Numbered from the stretch's first letter, positions 7,753-15,732 are shown. The stretch: DNA of 23,922 nucleotides from Gammaproteobacteria bacterium UBA3067 (GCA_002366835.1 DFBZ01000165.1:1-23922), one strand, 5' to 3'. Notes: generated from the sequence alone by a model not told the origin. A program made the numbers and translations.

Positions 7753-9879
7753 TTAAATACTCGCGCTTATATGGGAAAGACCGGCCCGCATAATATTAAG
7801 CGCTTCTTTCTTACCACTTAAGCCCGCGCTTTTCACCACATCAGCCCAACTCATTTTAAGCAAGGCTTTCTTTACCACTACCTGGCGCTCGCTTTCAACC
7901 AGTTGATTTAAGGATTGGGGATATACGATTAGACATCGCCATATTGCCACACAGGCGCTGTCATAGCTTTGGTAGGCTGCAACAAAACCAGTAAGAGTTT
8001 CGATATCTTGCTGGTAGCTCGCTGGCTTCTGTGTTTCATGATTACTTTGCATTAGCGCGATAAGCAGGTCTACATCCAGGTCAGGAAAGAACTCACTAAG
8101 CTGCAAAGGGAAGTCCTTGTTAAACCTTTTATTCGCTGTATCAATGAGGGATAAACCACCGGCACTCGTGCCAACCCCCACCATTAAGGCATGCTCACCA
8201 CTAGAGGCCTCTCGTTTAAAGCCTAAGCGCAGAGGCTTAAAGCCACTCTTAAGCCAGAAGTTTACTAAGCCTTTGGTTGCACCAAAACTTGAGGAAAGGT
8301 AATCGTACTCTGCGGCAATACGCTTAACAACGTCGTTTATTAAACGCGTGCCAACACCTCTACCTTGTGTGTCTGGGTGAACCGTCACTCGTACGAAGCG
8401 AGCAGACCTAAGCATCGCTGACTGCATTAAACCAAGATGGTTTGTAATGGACTGGGCGACGAGGTGCCCTTTAAATCGACGCTTTCCTTGTTTGATCTTA
8501 AGTGTTTTCTCTTCTGATAACTCGCCTTCCTCCACTAACCAGGTAGCCGCTATAATGTGACCATTCGCTGTTAGAGCGAATAAGCGCACACCGGGTGTAT
8601 CGAGCATCATCTTCAGATCATTTGGGCTTGTTCGGTAATGCGCTAATACCAACAAGCCAAATAGTTCGACAAGCTGTTTTTGATTCTTAAGCAAGCGCTG
8701 CATGTTAATTTCACTGAACAGCAGTTTATCTATCTCCACTGACCTGGCTATTGCGGAAGAGCATGGCTCCGCATTTAATAATAAAACCTCAAAAACAAAC
8801 CGCTCCAGAGCATCACCTGCCGACCAGCGAATGGGCTCGTGCATGTGGAGAGATTGCCATTGAGGAGTAAGCCGATTCATTACGGACTTAAATCTTACTT
8901 CAAAACCACGCCCGGTTCCCTCATAGCCATGCACAGTTGTCGAAAAAACAACTCGGGAATAGCGCTGTAAAAGCTGCGTAAGGATCGGGGTCGGTAATGC
9001 TGCTGCTTCATCTATTAACAATAAATCCGCATCACTAAACTCTGAAATAATGACGTCTGGAGGAATATAAATAATTTCTGCCTGGTTGAACTGCAGAGAG
9101 TGCTTCTTTTTAACCAGCGTTCCTACTTGTGCTGACAAAATATTTTCCGCATGATTAAAAGCAAGTGCAACCGCACTCCACCTCGGCGCAGTAAAAACGA
9201 TACGCCTGGGCCTATCCATAATTAATTGGGCAGCGGCAATTCCCAGCGCGGACGTTTTTCCGCGCCCCCTATCAGCCGTTAGAACCAAGGGCCTTTTTCG
9301 ATGCCCATTTGCTACTCTGATAATTGAAGATATTGCCTGTGACTGATCCTCTGATTTCTCAACAAACTCTGTAGCTGGCGCCCCAGATGTCATGTGATTA
9401 TCGTGTTCAATTTGAGGTAGAGAGGACTCGTTACCGCCCTGCTCAATTTTTGTAAACGTGCGAGAGTTAATCAATGCACGCGAGAAGTAACTCAAAAAAC
9501 CACTGCTGTTTTCGGCAAGCGGATCGAGGCTTTTATCATTTGAGCAGGAGGTGCTTTCTTGATAGAGAGGCCACTCTAGCAGCGGTGGTGTAAGCATAAT
9601 AAAGAGGCCGTACCCCGGTACAGTACCACTAATAAGGCCGAAACAATCTGCGTTAAAACCCTGAAAAGTGTCATAAACAAGAAGTGGGGTATCCCTGCCA
9701 ATCAGCTCTGTATAGTGATTGTGGGGGGTACAGGTAACACTTTTAGGGGCATTATCACTTAGCCAACAAGCATCTACTGTGAAAGCATGAGGAATAAGTT
9801 TTTGCAGCGTGTGTCTAACCCAGGACTCCTCGCCGGATATGAGATAAGGGCGCCTGAATCGTTTATTTGAAGCCTTCAA
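7753..9879 (-). CDS. tmcA: tRNA(Met) cytidine acetyltransferase TmcA
   Basis: TmcA uses acetyl-CoA and ATP or GTP to make N4-acetylcytidine at the wobble position of elongator tRNA-Met, preventing misreading of AUA. The 708 residues show the family's domains. The N-terminal domain is about residues 1-130. A RecD-like helicase domain follows with Walker A TADRGRGKTS (201-210) and Walker B LLLIDEAAALP (286-296). A GNAT domain has VHPDTQGRGVG (500-510), the acetyl-CoA pyrophosphate loop. The C-terminal tail is helical. The length is close to E. coli TmcA (about 670). The start is TTG; an in-frame TAG lies a few codons upstream and the next Met is beyond residue 90, so TTG is the only sensible start. 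AGGG lies about 10 nt before it. Confidence 0.94.
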   Translation of the reverse strand: MKASNKRFRRPYLISGEESWVRHTLQKLIPHAFTVDACWLSDNAPKSVTCTPHNHYTELIGRDTPLLVYDTFQGFNADCFGLISGTVPGYGLFIMLTPPLLEWPLYQESTSCSNDKSLDPLAENSSGFLSYFSRALINSRTFTKIEQGGNESSLPQIEHDNHMTSGAPATEFVEKSEDQSQAISSIIRVANGHRKRPLVLTADRGRGKTSALGIAAAQLIMDRPRRIVFTAPRWSAVALAFNHAENILSAQVGTLVKKKHSLQFNQAEIIYIPPDVIISEFSDADLLLIDEAAALPTPILTQLLQRYSRVVFSTTVHGYEGTGRGFEVRFKSVMNRLTPQWQSLHMHEPIRWSAGDALERFVFEVLLLNAEPCSSAIARSVEIDKLLFSEINMQRLLKNQKQLVELFGLLVLAHYRTSPNDLKMMLDTPGVRLFALTANGHIIAATWLVEEGELSEEKTLKIKQGKRRFKGHLVAQSITNHLGLMQSAMLRSARFVRVTVHPDTQGRGVGTRLINDVVKRIAAEYDYLSSSFGATKGLVNFWLKSGFKPLRLGFKREASSGEHALMVGVGTSAGGLSLIDTANKRFNKDFPLQLSEFFPDLDVDLLIALMQSNHETQKPASYQQDIETLTGFVAAYQSYDSACVAIWRCLIVYPQSLNQLVESERQVVVKKALLKMSWADVVKSAGLSGKKEALNIMRAGLSHISASI

Positions 9880-9950
9880 AGCTTGAACACCCTGGACCTA
9901 AGGGAGGCGCAGTTATACAACATATTCTTGCTCCCCAGCATTGAGCTTCG

Positions 9951-10631
9951 TTAAAACCATTTTTTGCTAACTTCAATCATACTGCCATCGATTCTTTTTC
10001 TTAAAATTTCAATTTTACGCGTGCTCTGATCTAATTTTATTCTTTCAATCTGCTCCAAAAGAACAAGCTTTTGACCTTCAAATTGATATGTATTTATTAT
10101 TAAACTGTGCTGATTTTCACCGATTGTCTGGCTGGTTATCAGATTGCCATTTTCTCTATTGATTTTAAAAACAGGAAATTCACCCAGGAATACATATCGA
10201 TTGCGGGTATTGTTATAAATCCAATAATCAGCCAATTTTGGTGCTTTATCGGAGTCGGTTATAACATAAATATCCCTAAAGCCGTCGAGATTTATATCTT
10301 CCATACCGATGAACAGATAGTCGCTGTTCCTTACCACTTTACTGTTCACTATTTCTAAGTGCTGCAGTGTGACTTTATCGGCATTTTTTATACTTAATGC
10401 ATGTAGTTTTCGATGCGAGTGATTTACTTTTTCAAACTTGGAATAAATATAAAGACGTTGCGCACCGGCAGCCAGCTTGACTGAGCAGGGAGAGCACTCT
10501 TTTACTACGTGGCTTTGTGGTGCAAGAAAATCAACTGCAAAGCATGTTGTCGTAAACGTTAGGAGTGTAGTCTTGAAAAATAATTTTAAGCAGAGCCGAG
10601 ATGATACTCGGCCACGCTGAGTGTGCGCCAT
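9951..10631 (-). CDS. Secreted protein with a DxNxDGxxD calcium-loop-like motif
   Basis: The 226 residues begin with a basic region and a hydrophobic stretch ending TTTCFA-VDF, a likely Sec signal cleaved after about residue 32. The mature part has a Cys pair (ECSPC, 46-49) and then D112-I-N-L-D-G-F-R-D120, a DxNxDGxxD loop typical of calcium-binding FG-GAP, dockerin or EF-hand-like sites. The run GMEDINLDGFRDIYVI, followed by a YWIYNNTRNRYVFLGEF stretch, resembles the XAC2610-related family of uncharacterised periplasmic proteins. AAGGAAAA precedes the ATG. It lies between the L,D-transpeptidase and tmcA on the same strand. Function unknown. Confidence 0.72.
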   Translation of the reverse strand: MAHTQRGRVSSRLCLKLFFKTTLLTFTTTCFAVDFLAPQSHVVKECSPCSVKLAAGAQRLYIYSKFEKVNHSHRKLHALSIKNADKVTLQHLEIVNSKVVRNSDYLFIGMEDINLDGFRDIYVITDSDKAPKLADYWIYNNTRNRYVFLGEFPVFKINRENGNLITSQTIGENQHSLIINTYQFEGQKLVLLEQIERIKLDQSTRKIEILRKRIDGSMIEVSKKWF

Positions 10632-10865
10632 TTTTGTTTTCCTTCAAAAGCTAGCAGTGTGATTTACACATAATAAAGTTTTTCCAGGCTCATCTTTTAT
10701 TAGGGTGCCCTCTAGTAATTCTGGACGAGGTAGTAAACTTACCTGAGAAAAACATGAAGAAGTTTCCCTGACTATCACCAACAGTAGGCGCTTTTAGGCG
10801 ACGAAAGAGAATAATGTTACCGGAACAAGACACGAACTATCGTATTACCAAAAGGCACCCTAGCG

Positions 10866-11357
10866 TTAAGAAATTTCTACGGGGCAGCCAGGTTCAACCA
10901 GATCAAACAATTCAATCACATCTTTATTGGTCATTCGAATACAGCCGTGAGATGCCGACTTGCCCATTGGCTCGGTATCTGGCGTTCCATGAATATAGAT
11001 ATAGCGCCGCATGGTGTCTACAGAGCCAAGGCGATTAACGCCAACATCACAACCACTCAGCCACAGAACGCGACTTAATATCCAATCCCTATTCGGGTGC
11101 GCCTGTCCTAAGCCCGGAGAATAGATTTCATGGGTGTAACGCCGCCCTACAAACACGCCATTGAGAGGAACACTCTGACCTATTTTGGCACGAATAATAT
11201 GGCGACCACGCGGCGTTCTATAGCTCCCTGATTCCTCACCCAGCCCGTAAGCTGAGGTGGAGATTGGATAGCGGACATTACGCCACTGACTTTGAAATAC
11301 GATCAGCACCTGCTGTGCAGAGTCAATAAGAATATGAGTATTTTGTTTACTGACCAT
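10866..11357 (-). CDS. Short L,D-transpeptidase (YkuD domain) without signal peptide
   Basis: YkuD-domain enzymes form or trim L,D-linkages in peptidoglycan with a catalytic Cys. The 163 residues are essentially the bare domain. The signature is visible as YIHGTPDTEPMG (His123) and SASHGCIRMTNKDVIELF (Ser136-His137-Gly138-Cys139-Arg141). No LysM domain, signal peptide or membrane anchor is present, although the substrate is periplasmic. Export by an unknown route, a missed upstream start or a cytoplasmic role are all open. It follows the TetR gene by 44 nt, so it is probably in the same autoregulated transcript. The Shine-Dalgarno is weak. Confidence 0.88.
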   Translation of the reverse strand: MVSKQNTHILIDSAQQVLIVFQSQWRNVRYPISTSAYGLGEESGSYRTPRGRHIIRAKIGQSVPLNGVFVGRRYTHEIYSPGLGQAHPNRDWILSRVLWLSGCDVGVNRLGSVDTMRRYIYIHGTPDTEPMGKSASHGCIRMTNKDVIELFDLVEPGCPVEIS

Positions 11358-11401
11358 GGGTATTTAGTTAACCCCAGCTATAAAAGTAGTACGAAGAGAT
11401 A

Positions 11402-12040
11402 TTATTTTTCAACGTCGCCACGAATTCCCGCCGCCATAAAAGGAACTAAACGTTTAACGACATCCGGCAAGCCGACCTCCATCTTGTAATCATTGCGAAG
11501 CAACTCCTGCAGCCCCCCGAAGCTTGCCAACGTAAAGACCGCTGAGCCCAGCGCAAAATGAATACGCCAAAACAGCTCCTTGGGCGGTATTTCAGGCGCG
11601 GCAAGCTTTATATGCACCAGGAATCGTTTGAATACCATTCCATAACGATCACCCAGAAATGCCCTTAGCTCATCCTGTGTTTGCGTATAGGCAAGGCCCA
11701 TTAGGCGCATAAATCGAGAAAACTCCTTGCTGTCATCGCCATAGACCTTGTCCGCGATGGAAACCATCAGTCCAAATAATTCTTCCAAGGTGAGTGATTC
11801 ACCCCCGCTTTGGGCGTGGGTAAGGAGTTGCTTTTCTAGCTGGTCGCAGAAAGGCGTAAGAGTTCTCTCAAAGACGGCCTGCATCAGCTTTTCTTTTGAC
11901 CCAAAATGATAGTTTACTGCGGCAAGATTAACGCCTGCTTTACTTGTGATATGCCTAAGAGATGTTTCCGCAAACCCCTTGGTTGCGAAAAGTATTTGTG
12001 CAGCATCAAGTATTCGTTCTGCAGTGGTTGATTTGGGCAT
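11402..12040 (-). CDS. psrA: PsrA-like TetR-family transcriptional regulator
   Basis: This DNA-binding repressor/activator resembles Pseudomonas PsrA, which senses long-chain fatty acids and controls its own gene, fatty acid degradation genes and rpoS. The N-terminal helix-turn-helix is almost identical in pattern: ERILDAAQILFATKGFAETS and ITSKAGVNLAAVNYHFGSKE (about residues 8-52). The ligand domain keeps family motifs FMRLMGLAYTQTQDELR, PPKELFWRIHFALGSAVF and VPFMAAG. The length, 212, is right for the family. The gene is preceded by two tandem AAAC-N4-GTTT boxes overlapping a good promoter, the layout expected for PsrA-type autoregulation. Fatty acid binding is inferred from the family. Confidence 0.82.
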   Translation of the reverse strand: MPKSTTAERILDAAQILFATKGFAETSLRHITSKAGVNLAAVNYHFGSKEKLMQAVFERTLTPFCDQLEKQLLTHAQSGGESLTLEELFGLMVSIADKVYGDDSKEFSRFMRLMGLAYTQTQDELRAFLGDRYGMVFKRFLVHIKLAAPEIPPKELFWRIHFALGSAVFTLASFGGLQELLRNDYKMEVGLPDVVKRLVPFMAAGIRGDVEK

Positions 12041-12058
12041 TTAATTGCTCGTTGTTTT

Positions 12059-12101
12059 AAACGGATGTTTTAAACTTACGTTTGAACACCTTTTTTGTCA
12101 A
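12059..12101 (-). promoter_or_regulatory. psrA promoter with tandem PsrA-type operator boxes
   Basis: On the minus strand TTGACA (12101-12096) and TAAGTT (12078-12073) are 17 bp apart. Two inverted repeats AAAC-N4-GTTT lie at 12059-12070 and 12072-12083, separated by one base, covering the -10 element and the probable start site. The known PsrA motif in Pseudomonas is of the form GAAAC-N(2-4)-GTTTC. The -35 element also sits in a palindrome, TTGTCA-AC-TGACAA (12095-12108). Confidence 0.68.
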
Positions 12102-12163
12102 CTGACAATTGGAGACTTAAGAGCTTTCCCTTTGGGGATAAAGTGGAATCTACAAGGCACTGA

Positions 12164-13606
12164 CTAAAAATAGTGGGTAAGGATAACTCTGGCAAAGCTT
12201 TCGTCTTTCATAATTGCTAGCTTATTGTTTTCCTGAAAAGTAACGCTATCGACAATCGTCTGAAGGTTCTCTACAGCATCGCCCACCTCGTCACTAAAAA
12301 CACCATATTCCAGCACTAGAGAGCCAAAACTGTCAATAATTCTTTCCAGCTCAGAGTCACCAAAAAGCTCAAAACCACGTAGTAATCGATCAAGTTCTGC
12401 TGCTGATTGCTGCTCAGTCACTTCCGGAGGCGTATCTTCTTGCTCGGCGTAAAAGTAAACAGCAAGCATAGTGACTTTCCAGGTTTCTGCAATTCGCCGC
12501 TCGGCATTGATCAGAAATATACCTTCGTCATCTTCCACATCCCAAATCGAACCTAACGCAATACGCGTATCAAATTCGTCATTAAAATTGAGCACACCCA
12601 GCGCAAAAACATCTTTTTCCATAATCGCTGTGAAAGAGGACTTTCTGTCGTCATGCATATAGGAGATATCCCACATAACATCAAAATCGCTACCTAAAGC
12701 AGAACCCCAGGTGTACTCAAATCCGATTAAACCAGCCGTGTAAGTGCCAAGGCCTGCGTCCCTATTTTTTGCGCCCACAACTGTTTTGCTTTCATACTTA
12801 AAACTGTATCCATTCCATATATAGAGCAGCTCAGCTCCTAGCTGATTGATGTTGTTGTAAGTGGATATAATTCCCGGCTCTGCAACAGAGTAATTAAAAT
12901 CGACGTCTGCTTCTCTGCTGGTTCCGTAAAAGTAGGACAAGGCCCATTCAAAAGATTCCCAGGAGTGCTGCCACCTTGCAGCATAATCGAGGCCGATAAT
13001 TTCTCTATCCTGCAGAGGGACATCTGATTCATTCGTACTCATTTCAAAAGGTAGCCCTGGACGACTATCCGGCCCAGGAAAAGCCGCTCTCCTGAAACCT
13101 GTTAACACGAAAAGATCTAATATTCCCCAGTCTTGAACGAGCGATAGATTAATCATTGGTTGACCGAGCTTGGAACCAAAAAAGTCTTCAACTATGTTTG
13201 TCTGGTTTATAACATCAACAACCCCCCCCATTAGGGATACACCCCAACCTACCTCTCGAATACCTGTCCGCATCTCCCAGGTATCCTCAACGTGCACCCA
13301 AGCTAGTTCAGTGATATCAAAAGTATTTCGCTCAGAGTCGTTTTGATCAAGCCGCAAACGAGGAGAAAAAATAAAGGAGTCAGCACCGTCATTCCAATCG
13401 ACATAATATTCGGTACTAATAAAAAGAGAGAAATTACTGCGAGTATCCGAAGTCTCACTTTCTTCTGCGAAAAAAGTGCCCTCTAAGCCCGCTTCGGAAG
13501 CCCATTCACCGCCGCCAAAAGCGTAAAGCGTAGAATGTGCCAATAGGATAGGAAGACATAATAGAAAGTTAGGTTTTTTTATTTTGCTCAAGATAGGGAG
13601 AAACAC
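12164..13606 (-). CDS. Putative outer-membrane beta-barrel protein
   Basis: The 480 residues start with a signal-peptide-like segment (PNFLLCLPILLAHSTLYA, cleavage about residue 29). The rest is amphipathic beta structure with many aromatic girdle residues (for example ALSYFYGTS, FKYESKTVVGAK, AGLIGFEYTWG), ending in the BAM-recognised pattern VILTHYF. It resembles DUF1302-like or alginate-export-like barrels that often sit beside LolA-like 'outer membrane lipoprotein-sorting' genes. A helical acidic insert (about residues 390-450) interrupts the last strands. The start is GTG with GAGG 7 nt upstream. The LolA-like gene lies 163 bp upstream and psrA 123 bp downstream. Transported substrate unknown. 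Confidence 0.75.
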   Translation of the reverse strand: MFLPILSKIKKPNFLLCLPILLAHSTLYAFGGGEWASEAGLEGTFFAEESETSDTRSNFSLFISTEYYVDWNDGADSFIFSPRLRLDQNDSERNTFDITELAWVHVEDTWEMRTGIREVGWGVSLMGGVVDVINQTNIVEDFFGSKLGQPMINLSLVQDWGILDLFVLTGFRRAAFPGPDSRPGLPFEMSTNESDVPLQDREIIGLDYAARWQHSWESFEWALSYFYGTSREADVDFNYSVAEPGIISTYNNINQLGAELLYIWNGYSFKYESKTVVGAKNRDAGLGTYTAGLIGFEYTWGSALGSDFDVMWDISYMHDDRKSSFTAIMEKDVFALGVLNFNDEFDTRIALGSIWDVEDDEGIFLINAERRIAETWKVTMLAVYFYAEQEDTPPEVTEQQSAAELDRLLRGFELFGDSELERIIDSFGSLVLEYGVFSDEVGDAVENLQTIVDSVTFQENNKLAIMKDESFARVILTHYF

Positions 13607-13628
13607 CTGACAACCTCAGAAACAGAGA

Positions 13629-13711
13629 GGCAGTCCAAGGCCAAAAATCATGTTTATGATCCGTTCAAATAAACACTCGTACCATGATTTTAGAAAAAGG
13701 CCTGGACTGTT
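13629..13711 (-). other. Long imperfect hairpin between LolA-like and beta-barrel genes
   Basis: The outer stem pairs 13631-13642 with 13699-13709 (11 bp, one bulged A). The inner stem pairs AAAATCATG (13644-13652) with CATGATTTT (13683-13691), 9 bp, and TTTA/TAAA can pair inside it. No T-run follows on the minus strand, so it does not look like a simple terminator. An mRNA-stability or processing element, or a MITE-like remnant, would fit. Confidence 0.55.
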
Positions 13712-13769
13712 CCTCAATAGACGTACTAAACAAATGGAAAATTAAATTTCCCATGATGAACCAGTATAG

Positions 13770-14552
13770 TTAACGAGCCCGCTTAAGGCTATTTTTGGTG
13801 AAATCCTTATCTTGTAGCTTTTGGTCAAACTTGGTTTCAGTAATAAGCATCTTTGTGCTTTTACCTGTCTGGAGGTTAACCATATGCAGCTCAGCAGGGC
13901 GCCAAAACTTATCGAGATACTTTTTGTAGCCTAATATTGTCATTGTTTTCAGGTGGCTTTTCTTTCTATCCCAAAACTCAGCTTTATACTGCCTGTAATC
14001 TTCTTGATCTATCCAGCTTATGACTTTGGTATAACCAGAGTATTTACTCTTAGGATAAGCTTCCATTACCCATACCTTTCGACCGTTTAAGTCCTCATCA
14101 CGAATCCACTTATAGTCGTAGTCTTCAATTTTTGCCCCGCCGATGTCTTCGAAGGAAAACTCACTCCCTAAAAATGGTCCTGACTTGGCTTTAGAGGCTA
14201 TTTTTTTAACTTTTTTCAAGGCTGGCAAGTACAACCACTGGTCATTATCCTTATCTGGGTGGGTATGAGTAAGCAGAGCGGTTCCCTTTTGATCTCGTGG
14301 TGAATCAAATACCATCAACATCTTACCGTCATCATTGCTACCTTCTGTAGCCTTGGAGCGCATTTCTCGAACAGTTTCATTGCCTTTTTTGTTGATAAGA
14401 ATCATTTTTAATGTACTAGACTCATCAACCCAGCCTTCTCCAGTTTTCTCGCCCTCCAAAGCAATTCTCAGACCTTTGTCTTCTGGTGTTTCAGCAAAAA
14501 CTGGCGCGGCTAGAACTAGCGCCAAAGTACCCACGATAAGATTTTTTACCAT
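13770..14552 (-). CDS. LolA-like 'outer membrane lipoprotein-sorting' periplasmic protein
   Basis: Members of this family share the half-open beta-barrel of LolA/LolB and are usually encoded beside RND/MMPL exporters, probably carrying lipids or lipoproteins through the periplasm. The 260 residues start with a clean Sec signal (NLIVGTLALVLAAPVFA-ETPED, cleavage about residue 20). Typical segments are KMILINKKGNETVREMRSK, DKDNDQWLYLPALKKVKKI, SGPFLGSEFSFEDIGG and DYRQYKAEFWDRKKSHLKTM. The start is secure: AGGAGAGG precedes the ATG. No MMPL gene is next to it; upstream lies a mostly empty stretch and then msrB. The beta-barrel gene follows. Confidence 0.85.
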   Translation of the reverse strand: MVKNLIVGTLALVLAAPVFAETPEDKGLRIALEGEKTGEGWVDESSTLKMILINKKGNETVREMRSKATEGSNDDGKMLMVFDSPRDQKGTALLTHTHPDKDNDQWLYLPALKKVKKIASKAKSGPFLGSEFSFEDIGGAKIEDYDYKWIRDEDLNGRKVWVMEAYPKSKYSGYTKVISWIDQEDYRQYKAEFWDRKKSHLKTMTILGYKKYLDKFWRPAELHMVNLQTGKSTKMLITETKFDQKLQDKDFTKNSLKRAR

Positions 14553-14565
14553 TTTCCTCTCCTAA

Positions 14566-14889
14566 TTATTTTCGTTTTTGTGTACGTGATACATTATTGA
14601 AATAAAAAGTTCTAATCCCAAGTATAAAGCTCAACCCGAAACGGTTTGCGCTCAAGCCAATCTTAAACAGCTCGTTTTTTGTTTTGTTAACACCGCGCCT
14701 GAACTCTTCCTGTTTTCCTTTCTTAACCCAGATACAGGCCCAAGGCCAGGGTGCAACATAATACTGGAAATTCTTCCTCGTTAATTGAAAATATTCATCT
14801 ATCTCGTCATCTTCTTGATGCGCTCCTTCACGAAGGCTTAGCGCCCCACAAAGCATAATAAAACTGCACTCGGAGCAATAATTCAACAA
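14566..14889 (-). CDS. Doubtful ORF, 107 codons, unknown
   Basis: The frame opens at a TTG (14889; first ATG at 14856) and ends 13 nt before the LolA-like gene. The protein has an acidic stretch (QEDDEIDEYF), an aromatic WPWACIW segment and a basic C-terminus. I recognise no family, see no good Shine-Dalgarno, and the frame may be chance. Its close spacing to the next gene is the only argument for it being real. Confidence 0.22.
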   Translation of the reverse strand: MLNYCSECSFIMLCGALSLREGAHQEDDEIDEYFQLTRKNFQYYVAPWPWACIWVKKGKQEEFRRGVNKTKNELFKIGLSANRFGLSFILGIRTFYFNNVSRTQKRK

Positions 14890-15280
14890 GCTTCTCTGTA
14901 CTTTTCGCTGCTAATTTCTAAACAATCTCTTCTTTAAACGAGAAGTGCTGGTAAATTGTCCCCTTACAGTCTTCAGTGAGCTACGATATCCGCGTCATCG
15001 TGAGACCACGGTAGCCGGAGTTCAGCAATAATTCGCGACCCACCTGTAGAATTAAGTCTATTCGACATTGGAGCTCTCTTTGCGTTCCGCCCAAATAAGG
15101 CATTCTGCAGACATTCCCTTAAAAACCCCTGCCAGCTCATTAGGCGCTTACACACAGTGATTTTATGACGCTGCGTCGCAGTATGGCCAAGCGTCTAAAG
15201 TTTCGTCAACTGTGTTTTCAGGTCTTTTGTGGCCTAGAGGAGCGAAGCGGGAGCCCGCGTAAAGAGCAGCATAAACTTAA
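14890..15280. other. Mostly non-coding stretch between LolA-like gene region and msrB
   Basis: No convincing gene is seen. A 60-codon frame (14973-15155, minus) lacks any recognisable domain; part of it (about 14985-15045) reads on the minus strand like the degenerate GC-rich 'CTCCGG...GGTCTCACGATGACG' type of dispersed repeat. There are overlapping palindromes at 15167-15181 (GACGC-T-GCGTC and CTGCG-T-CGCAG) and a GC-rich inverted repeat GCGGG-AG-CCCGC near 15247-15258. The promoter of the LolA-like gene should lie here or just downstream. Confidence 0.5.
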
Positions 15281-15655
15281 CTACTTCTCTCGGAGGTCAA
15301 GAGATGCTGAGTTTATGCAGTAGCGCTTGTTGGTTGGGGGCGGCCCATCATCAAATACATGCCCCAAGTGCGCGCCACACTTCTCACAGCATGCCTCGAT
15401 GCGCTGCATTCCAAAGGACCTATCTACATGTTTGCAAATGGAGTCTATTTGCAAACTATCCCAGAAACTGGGCCAGCCACTGCCTGAATCATACTTTGTT
15501 TCCGAAGAGAATAGCGCAACACCGCAACATACACAGTGGTAGGTCCCCTCTGTTTTTGTGTCCCAATAGATACCACTAAAAGCTGGCTCAGTACCTTTAT
15601 TTTGGGTTATTTTGTATTGCTCTGGTGTTAACTTATGATTATCTTTATTACTCAT
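15281..15655 (-). CDS. msrB: Peptide-methionine (R)-S-oxide reductase MsrB
   Basis: MsrB reduces methionine-R-sulfoxide in proteins, repairing oxidative damage with electrons from thioredoxin. The zinc site is visible as CVCC and CEKC (Cys41/Cys44 and Cys90/Cys93). The substrate loop is SGSGWPSFW and the catalytic Cys113 lies in KRYCINSASL, with HLGHVFDDGP in between. The length of 124 residues is typical of single-domain MsrB. I chose the ATG at 15655 because AGGG lies 8 nt upstream; a GTG three codons earlier (15664) is in frame but overlaps that Shine-Dalgarno. A 9-bp inverted repeat spans its stop codon. It is divergent from a small membrane-protein gene. Confidence 0.95.
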   Translation of the reverse strand: MSNKDNHKLTPEQYKITQNKGTEPAFSGIYWDTKTEGTYHCVCCGVALFSSETKYDSGSGWPSFWDSLQIDSICKHVDRSFGMQRIEACCEKCGAHLGHVFDDGPPPTNKRYCINSASLDLREK

Positions 15656-15732
15656 AGGATGCACCCTGACGGTGGGCGATTTAGAAGAAATTTCAGTCGC
15701 TTACTTTAACGCCCTCCATAGAGAAGTCAACA

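Noticed and set aside
10814..11038. Plus-strand ORF of 74 codons
   Set aside because: Mostly opposite the L,D-transpeptidase active-site region; no domain and no ribosome binding site.
14632..14682. PsrA-like boxes near the LolA-like gene (AAACGGTTT and AAAC-N5-GTTT)
   Set aside because: Spacers of 1 and 5 bases do not match the N4 boxes before psrA, and they lie inside a doubtful ORF.
14973..15155. Minus-strand ORF of 60 codons before the LolA-like gene region
   Set aside because: No Shine-Dalgarno, no recognisable domain, and the sequence looks like decayed repeat DNA.
15075..15155. Integron attC-like site (TTAGGCGCTTA and a partly complementary GCCTTATTTGGGCGG)
   Set aside because: No GTTRRRY/RYYYAAC core sites, no integrase and no cassette structure.
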